A stretch of 64,000 nucleotides of DNA from Paludibacteraceae bacterium. Lineage in GTDB: Bacteria; Bacteroidota; Bacteroidia; Bacteroidales; Paludibacteraceae. The position numbers were made by a program, and so were the translations under genes. The DNA is taken from the NCBI GenBank assembly GCA_031292565.1, contig JARLGW010000001.1, forward strand, positions 186,001 to 250,000, written 5' to 3'. This document shows, one piece after another, positions 43,507 through 52,745 of the stretch; within the stretch, counting starts at the first letter, position 1; each line of letters starts with the position of its first letter. Below the pieces are notes generated by a model. The model saw only the letters and a program-made list of their open reading frames with translations, had not been told where the DNA came from and did no database searches.

Positions 43507-44607
43507 ATGACCATAACCGTAAATGATGTATGCCTAGCGTTGGAAGAATTAGCCCCGTTGGCATTGCAGGAAAGCTATGATAATGCAGGCTTGCTTCTTG
43601 GCTACAGAAAAACTCCTGTAACCGGTATTCTGCTCACGATTGACGTTACCGAAGAAATACTACAAGAAGCCTTAACTAAAGGTTGCAATATGATAGTATC
43701 GCACCATCCGCTCATTTTCAGAGGGCTGAAATCGATTACCGGGCGCAACATGGTGGAGCGTTGCGTAATTGAAGCCATCCAGCACAACATAGCCATATAT
43801 GGCAGCCACACGAACTTGGATAGTGTTAGCGATGGTGTAAGCATGCGTATGGCAGAAAAAATAGGCTTAAAAAACTGCCATATTCTACAACTAAAAGCGG
43901 ATGCCTTGCTCAAACTCGTTACATTTGTGCCACACAACCAGCTGGAAGCCGTGCGCGATGCCTGTTTTGAGGCTGGAGCGGGGTATATCGGCAATTATGA
44001 TAGTTGCAGCTACAGCTCTTTTGGTAACGGTACTTTCCGTGCCAACGAGCAGTGCAACCCGTTTGTAGGGGAAATAGGCGAAATACACACCGAGCCCGAA
44101 ACCCGCCTGGAAATTATTCTACCCGCTTATATTAAAAACAAAGTAACCAAAGCATTAATTCAAGCACACCCTTACGAAGAACCTGCTTTTGATTTTATCC
44201 CGTTAAAAAACGGTTGGAGTAAAGTAGGGTTTGGCATTATCGGTCAACTGGAAACGGAAGAAGACGAAATGCTGTTTCTAACTCGAATTAAGCAAACATT
44301 CAACGTGGGTTGTATCAAACATACGGCATTGAAAAACAAGCCGGTTAAAACTGTGGCTTTGTGCGGTGGAAGCGGAGCAGACCTTATTCATACGGCTATA
44401 GAGAAAGGTGCGGATATTTTTATCTCCGCCGACTTCAAATATCACGACTATTTTATCCCCGAAAATCGCGTATTATTAGCCGACATTGGACATTTTGAAT
44501 CGGAACAATTCACAAAAGAGATTTTTTATGACCAACTAACAAAAAAATTTCCTAAATTTGCAATCCATTTTTCAGAGATTAATACTAATCCGATAACTTT
44601 TTTATAA
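43507..44607 (+). CDS. Nif3-like dinuclear metal-center protein (GTP cyclohydrolase 1 type 2 homologue)
   Basis: 366 residues. Metal-ligand motifs of the Nif3/YbgI family: QESYDNAGLLLGYRK, MIVSHHPLIF (HH ligands), GSHTNLDS, and late ADIFISADFKYHDYF and LLADIGHFESEQF. The middle part (about 130-250) is the inserted domain of the longer Nif3 form (about 370). Despite the name it has no link to nitrogen fixation; the substrate is not known. It is followed after 7 bp by a zinc-ribbon protein, a common pair in Bacteroidetes. Confidence 0.9.
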   Translation: MTITVNDVCLALEELAPLALQESYDNAGLLLGYRKTPVTGILLTIDVTEEILQEALTKGCNMIVSHHPLIFRGLKSITGRNMVERCVIEAIQHNIAIYGSHTNLDSVSDGVSMRMAEKIGLKNCHILQLKADALLKLVTFVPHNQLEAVRDACFEAGAGYIGNYDSCSYSSFGNGTFRANEQCNPFVGEIGEIHTEPETRLEIILPAYIKNKVTKALIQAHPYEEPAFDFIPLKNGWSKVGFGIIGQLETEEDEMLFLTRIKQTFNVGCIKHTALKNKPVKTVALCGGSGADLIHTAIEKGADIFISADFKYHDYFIPENRVLLADIGHFESEQFTKEIFYDQLTKKFPKFAIHFSEINTNPITFL

Positions 44608-44614
44608 ACTATAT

Positions 44615-45385
44615 ATGGAAAAAGCAACAGAAAATAAAGAGATTACAATAGAAGAAAAATTAAGAGCTTTATACGACTTACAATTAGTTGCTTCAGAAAT
44701 CGACAAGATCAAAACACTTCGAGGCGAGTTGCCGTTGGAAGTTCAAGACTTGGAAGATGACATCGCCGGGTTGGAAACCCGTATTGACAAATACAAAGCA
44801 GATATAGCACATTTAGATGCTGAAATTGCTGCTCGGAAAAACGAAATAACCGAGTCGAAAAGCTTAACAATCAAATATAAAGAGCAACAAGATAACGTTA
44901 GAAACAATCGTGAATATGACGCTCTTTCAAAAGAAATTGAGTTTAAAGGACTTGAAATAGAATTAGCTGAAAAAAGAATTCATGAATATACAGCTGACGT
45001 AAAAATTAAAAAAGAAGAACAACAAATAGCGTCTACCACTTTAAGCGAAAGAAAAGAAGACTTAAAGCAAAAGAAAGCAGAATTGGACGAAATTGTTTCG
45101 GAAACCAAACAAGAAGAAGAAAAACTTCGCGAAAAAGGAAAACAAATCGAAGCAATGATTGAACCACGCTTGTTAACCGCATTCAAAAGAATCCGTAAAA
45201 ACGCTCGCAACGGCCTTGCCGTTGTGTATGTACAACGCGATGCTTGTGGTGGATGTTTCAATAAGATCCCGGCACAACGTCAGTTAGACATCCGCCTTCG
45301 TAAGAAAATCATTGTATGCGAATATTGTGGACGTATTCTTGTTGATAGCGATTTAGCCGGAGTAGGTGTAGTAGAACAACAATAA
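44615..45385 (+). CDS. Coiled-coil protein with C-terminal C4 zinc ribbon
   Basis: 256 residues. A long coiled coil (about 10-185, Glu/Lys-rich heptads such as IEDKIK-like stretches) leads to a zinc ribbon with CGGC and CEYCG (about 210-245). Proteins of this layout are called zinc-ribbon domain (zf-RING_7) proteins and usually sit beside a Nif3 gene; binding to nucleic acid or ribosome has been suggested but not shown. A terminator follows. Confidence 0.87.
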   Translation: MEKATENKEITIEEKLRALYDLQLVASEIDKIKTLRGELPLEVQDLEDDIAGLETRIDKYKADIAHLDAEIAARKNEITESKSLTIKYKEQQDNVRNNREYDALSKEIEFKGLEIELAEKRIHEYTADVKIKKEEQQIASTTLSERKEDLKQKKAELDEIVSETKQEEEKLREKGKQIEAMIEPRLLTAFKRIRKNARNGLAVVYVQRDACGGCFNKIPAQRQLDIRLRKKIIVCEYCGRILVDSDLAGVGVVEQQ

Positions 45386-45408
45386 AATAGCAAAAAACAT
45401 ATATAAAG

Positions 45409-45436
45409 AAGCAATCTGAATGATTTCAGGTTGCTT
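45409..45436 (+). terminator. Terminator of the pgl/Nif3/zinc-ribbon operon
   Basis: AAGCAATCTGAA (45409-45420) and TTCAGGTTGCTT (45425-45436) pair with one G-T wobble and a short loop, followed by TTTCTTTTTT. Confidence 0.8.
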
Positions 45437-45739
45437 TTTCTTTTTTAAAGAACGTATAAACCTCTAGTTTAAGCTAAATAAACGAATTTGGAGGGTTTAA
45501 ATCAATAAAAACAGCCTGTACCGCAATATTTCTGCCCAAAAACTCATATTATTTAACTCTCTGAGAATTGAATATTAGAAAGCACAACTTCATTACCCAT
45601 ATAAATAATAAAAATCTTATAGGGGAATATTGTCATTTCATTTTTAGTCCGTCCGAGATAAAATGGAATAGGGGAGCTATCCTCTTTTTTCCTCATTCAA
45701 AATTTAGAATAAAAAATATTTCTATACAAACCGGGTAAA

Positions 45740-46373
45740 TTACAAATGTAACACGCCTGATAAAATACATGTGTAATTTATTTTATGGAAATATGCCTCT
45801 ATATTTGTAATGTTTATAAATGTAGCATCTATAATCATTACTAATACATTCTATTATAAGTTATGATTACAAATATCAAATTAACATCTGTAATCTACTG
45901 AAATACAGCATATAACATATTATTACTGTTTGAATATCAGTATATTATATGTTAATATTAAATTTTTACTTTAAGTTTGATACGTGCTTTTTGTACATGA
46001 ATCTTAATTAACCTATTAATATCGTTAAACTAGCATTTATATATATTATAATCAGCTATTTATATACTTTTATTAAATAAAATATTAAATAAAAATTCTT
46101 GATTTATACCATAATATCATCCATCCATAACATCCAGTAAAATAAATCATTATAAAGGCTTACAATAGGCCTGAATTAGCATTATACGTTTATATTATAT
46201 CTAATAAAGGCTTGTTAATTAGGGGATAGAAAGCCTTGCTGTTAGCCATCAATATTATTATAAACAATACATATACTTGCTTTACAAATGTAATCCGTTA
46301 ATTAATTACATTTGTATTCTAATTGTATATTACTGTAATTTGCATTTGTAAATTTTTATGATTACATTTGCAA
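45740..46373. promoter_or_regulatory. Nine TTACAnnTGTAA-type palindromes in the AT-rich leader of the XRE gene
   Basis: The gap 45386-46393 holds no gene but is very AT-rich. Copies of a 12-bp palindrome within two mismatches: 45740 (exact), 45765, 45799, 45814, 45882, 46282 (exact), 46306, 46340 and 46362. They fall in two clusters with similar spacings (25, 34, 15 and 24, 34, 22 bp). Some copies contain TACATTTG, which fits the -7 consensus; TTG (46340) to TACATTTG (46363) is 20 bp. Inference: these are operators for the XRE regulator encoded next. Confidence 0.65.
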
Positions 46374-46393
46374 TGGATAAAAATTACAGTTGT

Positions 46394-46900
46394 ATGGATA
46401 ATAATGTGAAGAATCGTATTCAAAAACTGATGGAAACAGAGCAAATGACTCCAGCCTCGTTTGCAAAAGCAATTCAGGTTAATCCATCTGCCATTTCTCA
46501 TATTTTAAACGACAGGAATAAGCCTAGCATGGATATTCTGACCAAAATCCTTACTAACTTTCATTCATTGAATTCTGAATGGCTTATTATGGGCTCCGGT
46601 GAGATGTATAAGACAGATAAACAGACAGATAGACCTACTTCCGTAGCAACATTATTTGATACTGGAAACGATTCAACTAGAAAAGAGCAGCCCCAAGAGG
46701 CTGAACCTACCTATTTTTACACACCAAAACAAGAAGGTGCCGAAGAAGATCCGCCGGAATATAAAAGATTGAGCCCTACCTTTTTTGAAAAAGAAATAAT
46801 TAAAGAAGTAATGGTAAAAGCTCCTGAAAAAAAAATACAACGAATCATTGTTTACTATACCGACAATACTTTTGAAGAATTTTTGACCTCTAAACCTTAA
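46394..46900 (+). CDS. XRE-family HTH regulator
   Basis: 168 residues from the ATG at 46394. An earlier in-frame ATG (46358) overlaps the last palindrome and adds residues outside the HTH. N-terminal HTH (about 5-60): NRIQKLMETEQMTPASFAKA, then IQVNPSAISHILNDRNKPSM and LNSEWLIMGSGEMYK, a Cro/C1-type fold with the SEWLLxGxG motif seen in Bacteroidetes regulators. The C-terminal half is acidic with a short tail (IQRIIVYYTDNTFEEFL). Possible autoregulation through the palindromes upstream. pyrK starts 87 bp downstream with its own -7 (TATCTTTG, 46961-46968). Confidence 0.85.
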   Translation: MDNNVKNRIQKLMETEQMTPASFAKAIQVNPSAISHILNDRNKPSMDILTKILTNFHSLNSEWLIMGSGEMYKTDKQTDRPTSVATLFDTGNDSTRKEQPQEAEPTYFYTPKQEGAEEDPPEYKRLSPTFFEKEIIKEVMVKAPEKKIQRIIVYYTDNTFEEFLTSKP

Positions 46901-46987
46901 TATTTATTCAATTCAGCCGTCCTTCACCCCAATCTTCTCCATCTTTTGAATGGAATTCCTTATCTTTGCCACGCTAATTCAAAATAG

Positions 46988-47764
46988 ATGAAGAAATACA
47001 TGCACGATTTGGTTATTACAGCTAACGAAAAGCTTAATAATCAGTACTTCTTACTCAAACTTACGTTAAACAGCACCTTGCCGGACATGCTACCCGGCCA
47101 ATTTGCCGAAGTTTTGATTGACGACTCGCCAACTACCTTTCTGCGTCGCCCCATTTCCATTAATTACGTGGATAAACAGAAAAACGAGCTTTGGCTCCTA
47201 GTGCAAAAAGTAGGCGATGGCACCATCAAAATGGCAGAATACCCCATTGGGAAAACCTTAAACCTCGTTTATCCATTAGGCAATAGCTTTTCAAATCTGC
47301 TACCAAACAAAAAAAATGTGTTACTTATTGGTGGTGGCGTAGGTATAGCACCCATGCTAATGCTAGGTGCCGATTTAAAAGAGAAAGGATTTGAACCCGT
47401 CTTTTTATTAGGAGCCCGAAGTGAAAAAGATTTGCTGGAGCTAACCGATTTTACCCAGTACGGACAGGTTTTCACCACAACCGAAGACGGATCGCACGGA
47501 GAAAAAGGCTATGTGACACAACATTCCATCCTTACCAAACAAAAATTCGACAAAATATACACCTGCGGCCCAACACCCATGATGAAAGCGGTAGCATCCT
47601 ATGCCACAAAAAACGGCATTGAATGTGAAGCATCGCTGGAAAACATGATGGCCTGCGGAATAGGAGCCTGCCTCTGCTGCGTGGAAGACACTAAAGACGG
47701 ACACAAATGTGTGTGTACCGAAGGACCCGTATTTAATATAAAAGATTTAAAATGGCAGATTTAA
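46988..47764 (+). CDS. pyrK: Dihydroorotate dehydrogenase electron-transfer subunit
   Basis: 258 residues. FAD-binding front ([20 protein letters not shown]), NAD-binding [20 protein letters not shown] and [16 protein letters not shown], and a C-terminal [2Fe-2S] cluster motif [15 protein letters not shown] followed by [10 protein letters not shown]. PyrK passes electrons between PyrD and NAD, giving the class 1B enzyme. Its end overlaps the pyrD start by 13 bp. Confidence 0.95.
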   Translation: MKKYMHDLVITANEKLNNQYFLLKLTLNSTLPDMLPGQFAEVLIDDSPTTFLRRPISINYVDKQKNELWLLVQKVGDGTIKMAEYPIGKTLNLVYPLGNSFSNLLPNKKNVLLIGGGVGIAPMLMLGADLKEKGFEPVFLLGARSEKDLLELTDFTQYGQVFTTTEDGSHGEKGYVTQHSILTKQKFDKIYTCGPTPMMKAVASYATKNGIECEASLENMMACGIGACLCCVEDTKDGHKCVCTEGPVFNIKDLKWQI

Positions 47765-48669
47765 ATATAAATTTAGGCGGATTAGCTTTAAAAAATCCGG
47801 TGATGACCGCTTCAGGCACATTCGGTTATGGCTTCGAGTTTGAAGACTTTGTCGATTTGTCACGAATAGGTGGTATAATTGTAAAAGGAACCACTATTCG
47901 CCACCGTGAAGGCAACCCATATCCACGTATGGCAGAGACTCCTTCGGGTATGTTAAACGCTGTGGGACTGCAAAATAAGGGTGTTGATTACTTCATCAAT
48001 AAGATTTATCCCGACCTGGAAAAGGTAAATACAAATGTAATAGTGAATGTTTCGGGTTCCACCATAGACGACTACGTGGAAACAGCCGAAAAATTAGCCT
48101 ATTTATCGCATATTCCTGCCATCGAACTGAATATCTCCTGTCCAAACGTAAAACAAGGCGGTATGGCATTCGGTACTTGTGCAGGCTCGGCCGAAGAGGT
48201 GGTAAAGGCAGTGAGAAAGGCCTATCCGAAACACATGATGGTAAAGCTTTCGCCCAACGTGACGGATATTGCAGAAATAGCCAGAGCCGTGGAGTTTGCC
48301 GGAGCCGATTCTGTATCATTAATCAATACCTTGCTAGGTATGGCTGTTGATGCAAAGACCCGCAAACCAGTTTTATCTACCGTAACGGGAGGGCTTTCCG
48401 GCCCTTGTGTAAAACCGGTAGCTCTACGCATGGTTTGGCAAACGGCTAAAGCGGTGAACATCCCGGTAGTAGGCTTAGGCGGCATAATGAATGCAACGGA
48501 TGCCATCGAATTCTTTTTGGCCGGAGCCAGTGCCATTCAGATAGGAACAGCCAACTTTATCGACCCCACTATAACCATGAAAGTAATAGATGGAATCAAC
48601 GAATACCTCGATGAAAACGGGTTCGGATCTATAAAAGATATAATAGGTGCATTGGAAATAGCCGATTAA
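47752..48669 (+). CDS. pyrD: Dihydroorotate dehydrogenase catalytic subunit (class 1B)
   Basis: 305 residues. [57 protein letters not shown] (catalytic Cys region), [20 protein letters not shown] and FMN phosphate site [16 protein letters not shown]. It makes orotate, working with PyrK and NAD. Overlaps pyrK by 13 bp, a sign of coupling. Confidence 0.96.
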   Translation: MADLNINLGGLALKNPVMTASGTFGYGFEFEDFVDLSRIGGIIVKGTTIRHREGNPYPRMAETPSGMLNAVGLQNKGVDYFINKIYPDLEKVNTNVIVNVSGSTIDDYVETAEKLAYLSHIPAIELNISCPNVKQGGMAFGTCAGSAEEVVKAVRKAYPKHMMVKLSPNVTDIAEIARAVEFAGADSVSLINTLLGMAVDAKTRKPVLSTVTGGLSGPCVKPVALRMVWQTAKAVNIPVVGLGGIMNATDAIEFFLAGASAIQIGTANFIDPTITMKVIDGINEYLDENGFGSIKDIIGALEIAD

Positions 48670-48679
48670 TTCGTTATTT

Positions 48680-49804
48680 ATGCGAAAACTGACCCTGATA
48701 TTATTATTTACGGCTGTAACATCTATTTTATTAGGAGTTACAAATAAACATATTGATAATAAGATAGTTAGCAAATACGAAGACGCTGATTCGGATAAGA
48801 TTACAATTGTATTCGCAGGCGATTTGATGGTGCATCAACTACAATTAGATGCCGCCCATAATAAAAAGACAAACTCATACGACTTCAATCCATGCTTCAG
48901 CATAATTAAGCCTTATATACAGAGTGCCGACTTGGCCATTGCAAATTTAGAAACCACGTTCTCAGGAAAACCATATACCGGCTACCCCTATTTTTCATCA
49001 CCTGAAACATTTCTCGAAACCACTATAAAATCAGGTTTTGATATATTCCAAATTGCCAATAACCATATAGCCGACAAAGGCAGCGAAGGCATAAAGCAAA
49101 CGGTAAAACTCCTGTCAGCAAAAACAACGTTCGTAGGTAGTTATATAGACAAGCAGCAACGTGATTCGTTATATCCTTTAATTGTAGAAAAGAAAGGTTT
49201 AAAAATGGCATTGCTAAATTGTACCTACGGCACCGAGAATCCCAAAGAATCATACCAACCCTGCGTTGTAAACCTAATAGACACGGTACAAATACATCAG
49301 GATGTGATTACTGCACGCAAAAGAGGAGCCAAGTTTGTTATCATGACCATCCATTGGGGCGACGAATATACATTGGCTGCCAACGAGGAACAAAAAATGC
49401 TAGCCCGATACTTTACCCATATTGGCATAAACCTGATTATCGGCTCACATCCACATACGGTACAAGATTTTGAAATCATAAGCTTGCCTGACAGTAGCAA
49501 AGTTCCGGTATTCTATTCCTTAGGAAACTTCATTTCCAATCAACGAAAAGAAAATTCAAACGGAGGTATATTAGCCTACGTTACTATCAACACGAAAAAC
49601 AATAGAATATTGAATTGCAGTTATCTACCAACGTATGTACACAGGGAATACCTACAGGGGAAATACCAATACTACATACTACCAATACCCGAATATTTAA
49701 AGCATAAAACCACCTATAATATAGGTGCAACGGCCGATTCTCTTCTTCACATTTTTTATAGGAATACGACTAGCAAACTTTCCAATATCTCCATCCACAA
49801 TTAA
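48680..49804 (+). CDS. CapA/PgsA-like metallophosphatase family protein
   Basis: 374 residues. Signal peptide or membrane anchor at the start (LTLILLFTAVTSILLGV). PGA_cap (CapA) metallophosphoesterase motifs: VFAGDLMVHQLQ, LAIANLETTFSGKPYTGYP, NNHIADKGSEG, IHWGDEYT and IGSHPHTVQDFEII. Relatives are needed for poly-gamma-glutamate capsule in Bacillus, but most bacterial homologues are uncharacterised. Follows pyrD by 10 bp, so possibly in the pyrKD transcript. Confidence 0.87.
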   Translation: MRKLTLILLFTAVTSILLGVTNKHIDNKIVSKYEDADSDKITIVFAGDLMVHQLQLDAAHNKKTNSYDFNPCFSIIKPYIQSADLAIANLETTFSGKPYTGYPYFSSPETFLETTIKSGFDIFQIANNHIADKGSEGIKQTVKLLSAKTTFVGSYIDKQQRDSLYPLIVEKKGLKMALLNCTYGTENPKESYQPCVVNLIDTVQIHQDVITARKRGAKFVIMTIHWGDEYTLAANEEQKMLARYFTHIGINLIIGSHPHTVQDFEIISLPDSSKVPVFYSLGNFISNQRKENSNGGILAYVTINTKNNRILNCSYLPTYVHREYLQGKYQYYILPIPEYLKHKTTYNIGATADSLLHIFYRNTTSKLSNISIHN

Positions 49805-49839
49805 AGAAAAATTTCTTTAATTCCCTCTATTAAAGAGGG
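49799..49839 (+). terminator. Tandem hairpins ending the pyrK-pyrD-capA operon
   Basis: A palindrome AATTAAAGAAA / TTTCTTTAATT (49799-49822) overlaps the capA stop. It is followed by CCCTCT-ATTAA-AGAGGG (49823-49839) and T-rich sequence. Confidence 0.65.
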
Positions 49840-49951
49840 TTTCATGAAAAAAATATTGAAAAATAATTTAGGATTTTTCCTAAACCTATTTTATTTTATT
49901 TATATTTGTTTATCTCTAACATTTTGATAAACCTTATAATTAAATCTACCT

Positions 49952-51271
49952 ATGAATGCAAATGACACAGAGGCTTTGGAATACCATGCTCAAGGCCGCC
50001 CCGGAAAAATTCAAGTAATCCCAACAAAAAAAGCATCAACTCAAAAAGACTTAGCATTAGCGTATTCACCAGGAGTGGCTGCACCATGCCTTGCCATTCA
50101 AGATAACCCATTAGATGCCTATAAATACACGGCAAAAGGAAATTTGGTCGCTGTTATTTCAAACGGAACTGCCGTACTGGGTTTAGGCGATATTGGTGCA
50201 CTAGCAGGAAAGCCCGTGATGGAAGGCAAAGGCCTTTTGTTCAAGATATTTGCCGACATTGATGTATTTGACATTGAGGTAGATGAAAAAAACATAGATA
50301 AGTTTGTTGACATAGTAAAAGCAATAGCCCCAACCTTTGGAGGAATAAACTTAGAAGATATTAAAGCCCCTGAATGCTTTGACATTGAGGAAAAACTAAA
50401 AGCCGAACTTAACATCCCCTTGATGCACGATGACCAACACGGAACGGCCATTATTTCATCCGCCGGTTTACTAAGTGCGTTAGCCATTACAGGTAAAAAA
50501 ATTGAAGATATTAAAATCGTTGTAAACGGGGCTGGTGCCGCGGCAAATTCATGTACCAGCCTGTATATTGCTTTAGGAGCAAAACTAGAAAACATCGTGA
50601 TGTGCGATTCTAAAGGCGTTATCAACAAAAAACGCACAGACTTAAATAGCCGCAAAAAACCATTTGCCACTTCAAGAGATATTTCAACGTTGGCCGAAGC
50701 GGTGAAAGATGCAGATATGTTTCTAGGTCTATCAGTAGCCGGAGTTCTTTCAAAAGAAATGGTTAAAACAATGGCTCCAAATCCAATTGTATTTGCATTG
50801 GCCAATCCAAACCCTGAAATTACTTACGAAGACGCCATCGATGCACGCCCCGATATTCTATTCGCAACAGGTCGTTCCGACTATCCAAACCAGATTAACA
50901 ACGTGTTAGGTTTTCCTTATATTTTCCGTGGGGCATTAGACACAAAGGCTACATGTATTAACGAAGCTATGAAGGTAGCAGCAGTACAAGCACTTGCTAA
51001 TTTGGCAAAAGAGCCCGTGCCTCAAATAGTGTGTGATGCTTATAATGATAACAGCCTAAAATTCGGAGCCAAATATATTATTCCAAAACCATTAGACCCT
51101 CGTTTGTTGGAAGCCGTATCTACAGCCGTGGCGAAAGCTGCCATTGAATCGGGAGTAGCACAAACAATTATTACTGATTGGGATGGATACAAAGCTGAAC
51201 TTAGAAAACGAATGGCGTTAGTTAACTCAGATAAAAAATATCCTTATTTCATCGGAAACTGGGAAAAATAA
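49952..51271 (+). CDS. Malic enzyme, single-domain form
   Basis: 439 residues. Malic domain: YHAQGRPGKIQVIPTKKAS, LAYSPGVAAPCLAI, GNLVAVISNGTAVLGLGDIG and MHDDQHGTAIISSAGLLSAL (metal and substrate site); then the NAD(P) domain with VVNGAGAAANSCTSLYI and the C-terminal KYIIPKPLDPRLLEAVS. It decarboxylates malate to pyruvate. The larger MaeB of Gammaproteobacteria and many Bacteroidetes (about 760) has a C-terminal phosphotransacetylase-like domain that is absent here. A -7-like TATATTTG (49901-49908) lies upstream. Confidence 0.93.
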   Translation: MNANDTEALEYHAQGRPGKIQVIPTKKASTQKDLALAYSPGVAAPCLAIQDNPLDAYKYTAKGNLVAVISNGTAVLGLGDIGALAGKPVMEGKGLLFKIFADIDVFDIEVDEKNIDKFVDIVKAIAPTFGGINLEDIKAPECFDIEEKLKAELNIPLMHDDQHGTAIISSAGLLSALAITGKKIEDIKIVVNGAGAAANSCTSLYIALGAKLENIVMCDSKGVINKKRTDLNSRKKPFATSRDISTLAEAVKDADMFLGLSVAGVLSKEMVKTMAPNPIVFALANPNPEITYEDAIDARPDILFATGRSDYPNQINNVLGFPYIFRGALDTKATCINEAMKVAAVQALANLAKEPVPQIVCDAYNDNSLKFGAKYIIPKPLDPRLLEAVSTAVAKAAIESGVAQTIITDWDGYKAELRKRMALVNSDKKYPYFIGNWEK

Positions 51272-51300
51272 AAAAAAGGGAGTTTTAAACTCCCTTTTTT
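51272..51300. terminator. Bidirectional terminator between malic enzyme and kor operon
   Basis: AAAAAAGGGAGTTT (51272-51285) and AAACTCCCTTTTTT (51287-51300) are complements, with T/A runs on both sides; it serves the converging genes. Confidence 0.85.
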
Positions 51301-51320
51301 ATTTTATGCTACTAAAGTTA

Positions 51321-51866
51321 TTAATTCATTTTTTGAATTATATCCATACCCACTTTGATGGCGTTTTCGTTCATCGGGATAAGATGATGATGTCTTTCGG
51401 GCAACGATTTTTTCAATCCTAAAATAACGCTTTCCATTTTCACAATAGGCGATATTTTAAGGAAACCACCCAACACAATCATGTTGAAGGATTTTGCTGC
51501 ATTCATTTCCACCGATTTATCCATAGCATCGATACGATAAACATTGATGTCGGTTCGTGTAGGTGGAGTAGTGATACCATATCCGTCGTAAATCAAATTT
51601 CCACCGGGCTTAACAGCTGATTCAAATTTGTTTAACGACTGTTGGTTCAGTATAATAGCAGTATCGAATGAGTTCAAAATAGGAGAACTAATACGTTGTT
51701 CGCTCAATATAACGGTAACATTGGCAGTTCCACCACGTTGTTCAGGGCCGTAAGATGGCATCCAGGATACTTCATGTCCTTCCATCAAACCCGAATAGGC
51801 CAATATTTTACCCATAGATAAAACGCCTTGTCCACCAAATCCGGCAATTATAATTTCTTCTTTCAT
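51321..51866 (-). CDS. korC: 2-oxoacid:ferredoxin oxidoreductase, gamma subunit
   Basis: 181 residues of the gamma domain: IIIAGFGGQGVLSMGKILAY (start), EVSWMPSYGPEQRGGTANVT, SEQRISSPILNSFDTAIIL and a C-terminal IVLGGFLKISPIV. It takes part in the complex that oxidatively decarboxylates 2-oxoacids with CoA and ferredoxin. The substrate may be 2-oxoglutarate (Kor) or branched-chain 2-oxoacids (Vor). Last gene of the minus-strand kor operon. Confidence 0.88.
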   Translation of the reverse strand: MKEEIIIAGFGGQGVLSMGKILAYSGLMEGHEVSWMPSYGPEQRGGTANVTVILSEQRISSPILNSFDTAIILNQQSLNKFESAVKPGGNLIYDGYGITTPPTRTDINVYRIDAMDKSVEMNAAKSFNMIVLGGFLKISPIVKMESVILGLKKSLPERHHHLIPMNENAIKVGMDIIQKMN

Positions 51867-51881
51867 AGTGTTTTACTTTTA

Positions 51882-52643
51882 TTAAATGTCTTTCAAATCA
51901 CCTATTGGATATGCTGGAAACATATTTTCAACCATCCATTTATTAGATTGATCGGGAGTCATTTTCCAACCTGAGTTACAGGTTGATACAATTTCTATAA
52001 CCGAAGTTCCTTTTCCTTCTTTAGAATTTTCAAATCCCTTGCGAATAGCGTTTTTAGCCTTGCGAACGGATGCCGAATTGTGTACGCTTTGGCGGGTTAC
52101 ATAACGGGTTCCTTCCAGTTTTACCAATAAATCGGTAATATTCAAAGGGTAACCGTTTATAGCAGTATCTCTACCATAGGGGCAGGTAGCTGTTTTCATA
52201 CCTTCTAGCGTGGTTGGAGCCATTTGTCCACCCGTCATACCATAAATACCGTTGTTGATGAAGATAATAACAATATTTTCACCACGGTTACACGCATGAA
52301 TGGTTTCGGCGGTTCCAATAGCGGCCAAATCGCCATCACCTTGATAGGTGAACACGTATTTCTCAGGCATTAAGCGTTTTATACCAGTAGCTACAGCAGG
52401 GGCTCTACCATGAGCTGCTTCCTGAAAATCGAAATCCAAGTAATTGTAAGCAAATACGGCACATCCCACTGGAGCAACGCCAATTACATCTTCCTGAATG
52501 TCCATTTCTTCAACAACCTCGGCTATCAGTTTATGAACCACACCGTGACTACATCCGGGGCAATAGTGCATCGGGGTGTCGTTCAAGATTCTTGATTTGG
52601 TATAAACCAAGTTCTCCGGTTTAATAATATCTTTTGTTGTCAT
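51882..52643 (-). CDS. korB: 2-oxoacid:ferredoxin oxidoreductase, beta (TPP-binding) subunit
   Basis: 253 residues. TPP motif YQGDGDLAAIGTAETIHACN (GDG...N) followed by INNGIYGMTGGQMAPTT; an N-terminal MHYCPGCSHGVVHKL contributes cluster cysteines. It binds thiamine pyrophosphate and passes electrons to the cluster-bearing subunit. Starts 102 bp downstream of korA. Confidence 0.93.
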   Translation of the reverse strand: MTTKDIIKPENLVYTKSRILNDTPMHYCPGCSHGVVHKLIAEVVEEMDIQEDVIGVAPVGCAVFAYNYLDFDFQEAAHGRAPAVATGIKRLMPEKYVFTYQGDGDLAAIGTAETIHACNRGENIVIIFINNGIYGMTGGQMAPTTLEGMKTATCPYGRDTAINGYPLNITDLLVKLEGTRYVTRQSVHNSASVRKAKNAIRKGFENSKEGKGTSVIEIVSTCNSGWKMTPDQSNKWMVENMFPAYPIGDLKDI

Positions 52644-52745
52644 AATCAGTTTTGTGTTATATCAGAATAGCTTTTCTATTTATTAATTAAGCTATTATGT
52701 AATGATAATTAAATAAAAACTGGAACTTTTGTACAAGTATTTCTA

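Noticed and set aside
43507-44607. Nif3-family gene as a nitrogen-fixation gene
   Set aside because: The name comes from a yeast NGG1-interacting factor; the family is not part of nif.
45386-46357. Replication origin in the 1-kb AT-rich region
   Set aside because: No DnaA boxes (TTATNCACA type) were found and no dnaA is nearby; repeated palindromes fit an operator array better.
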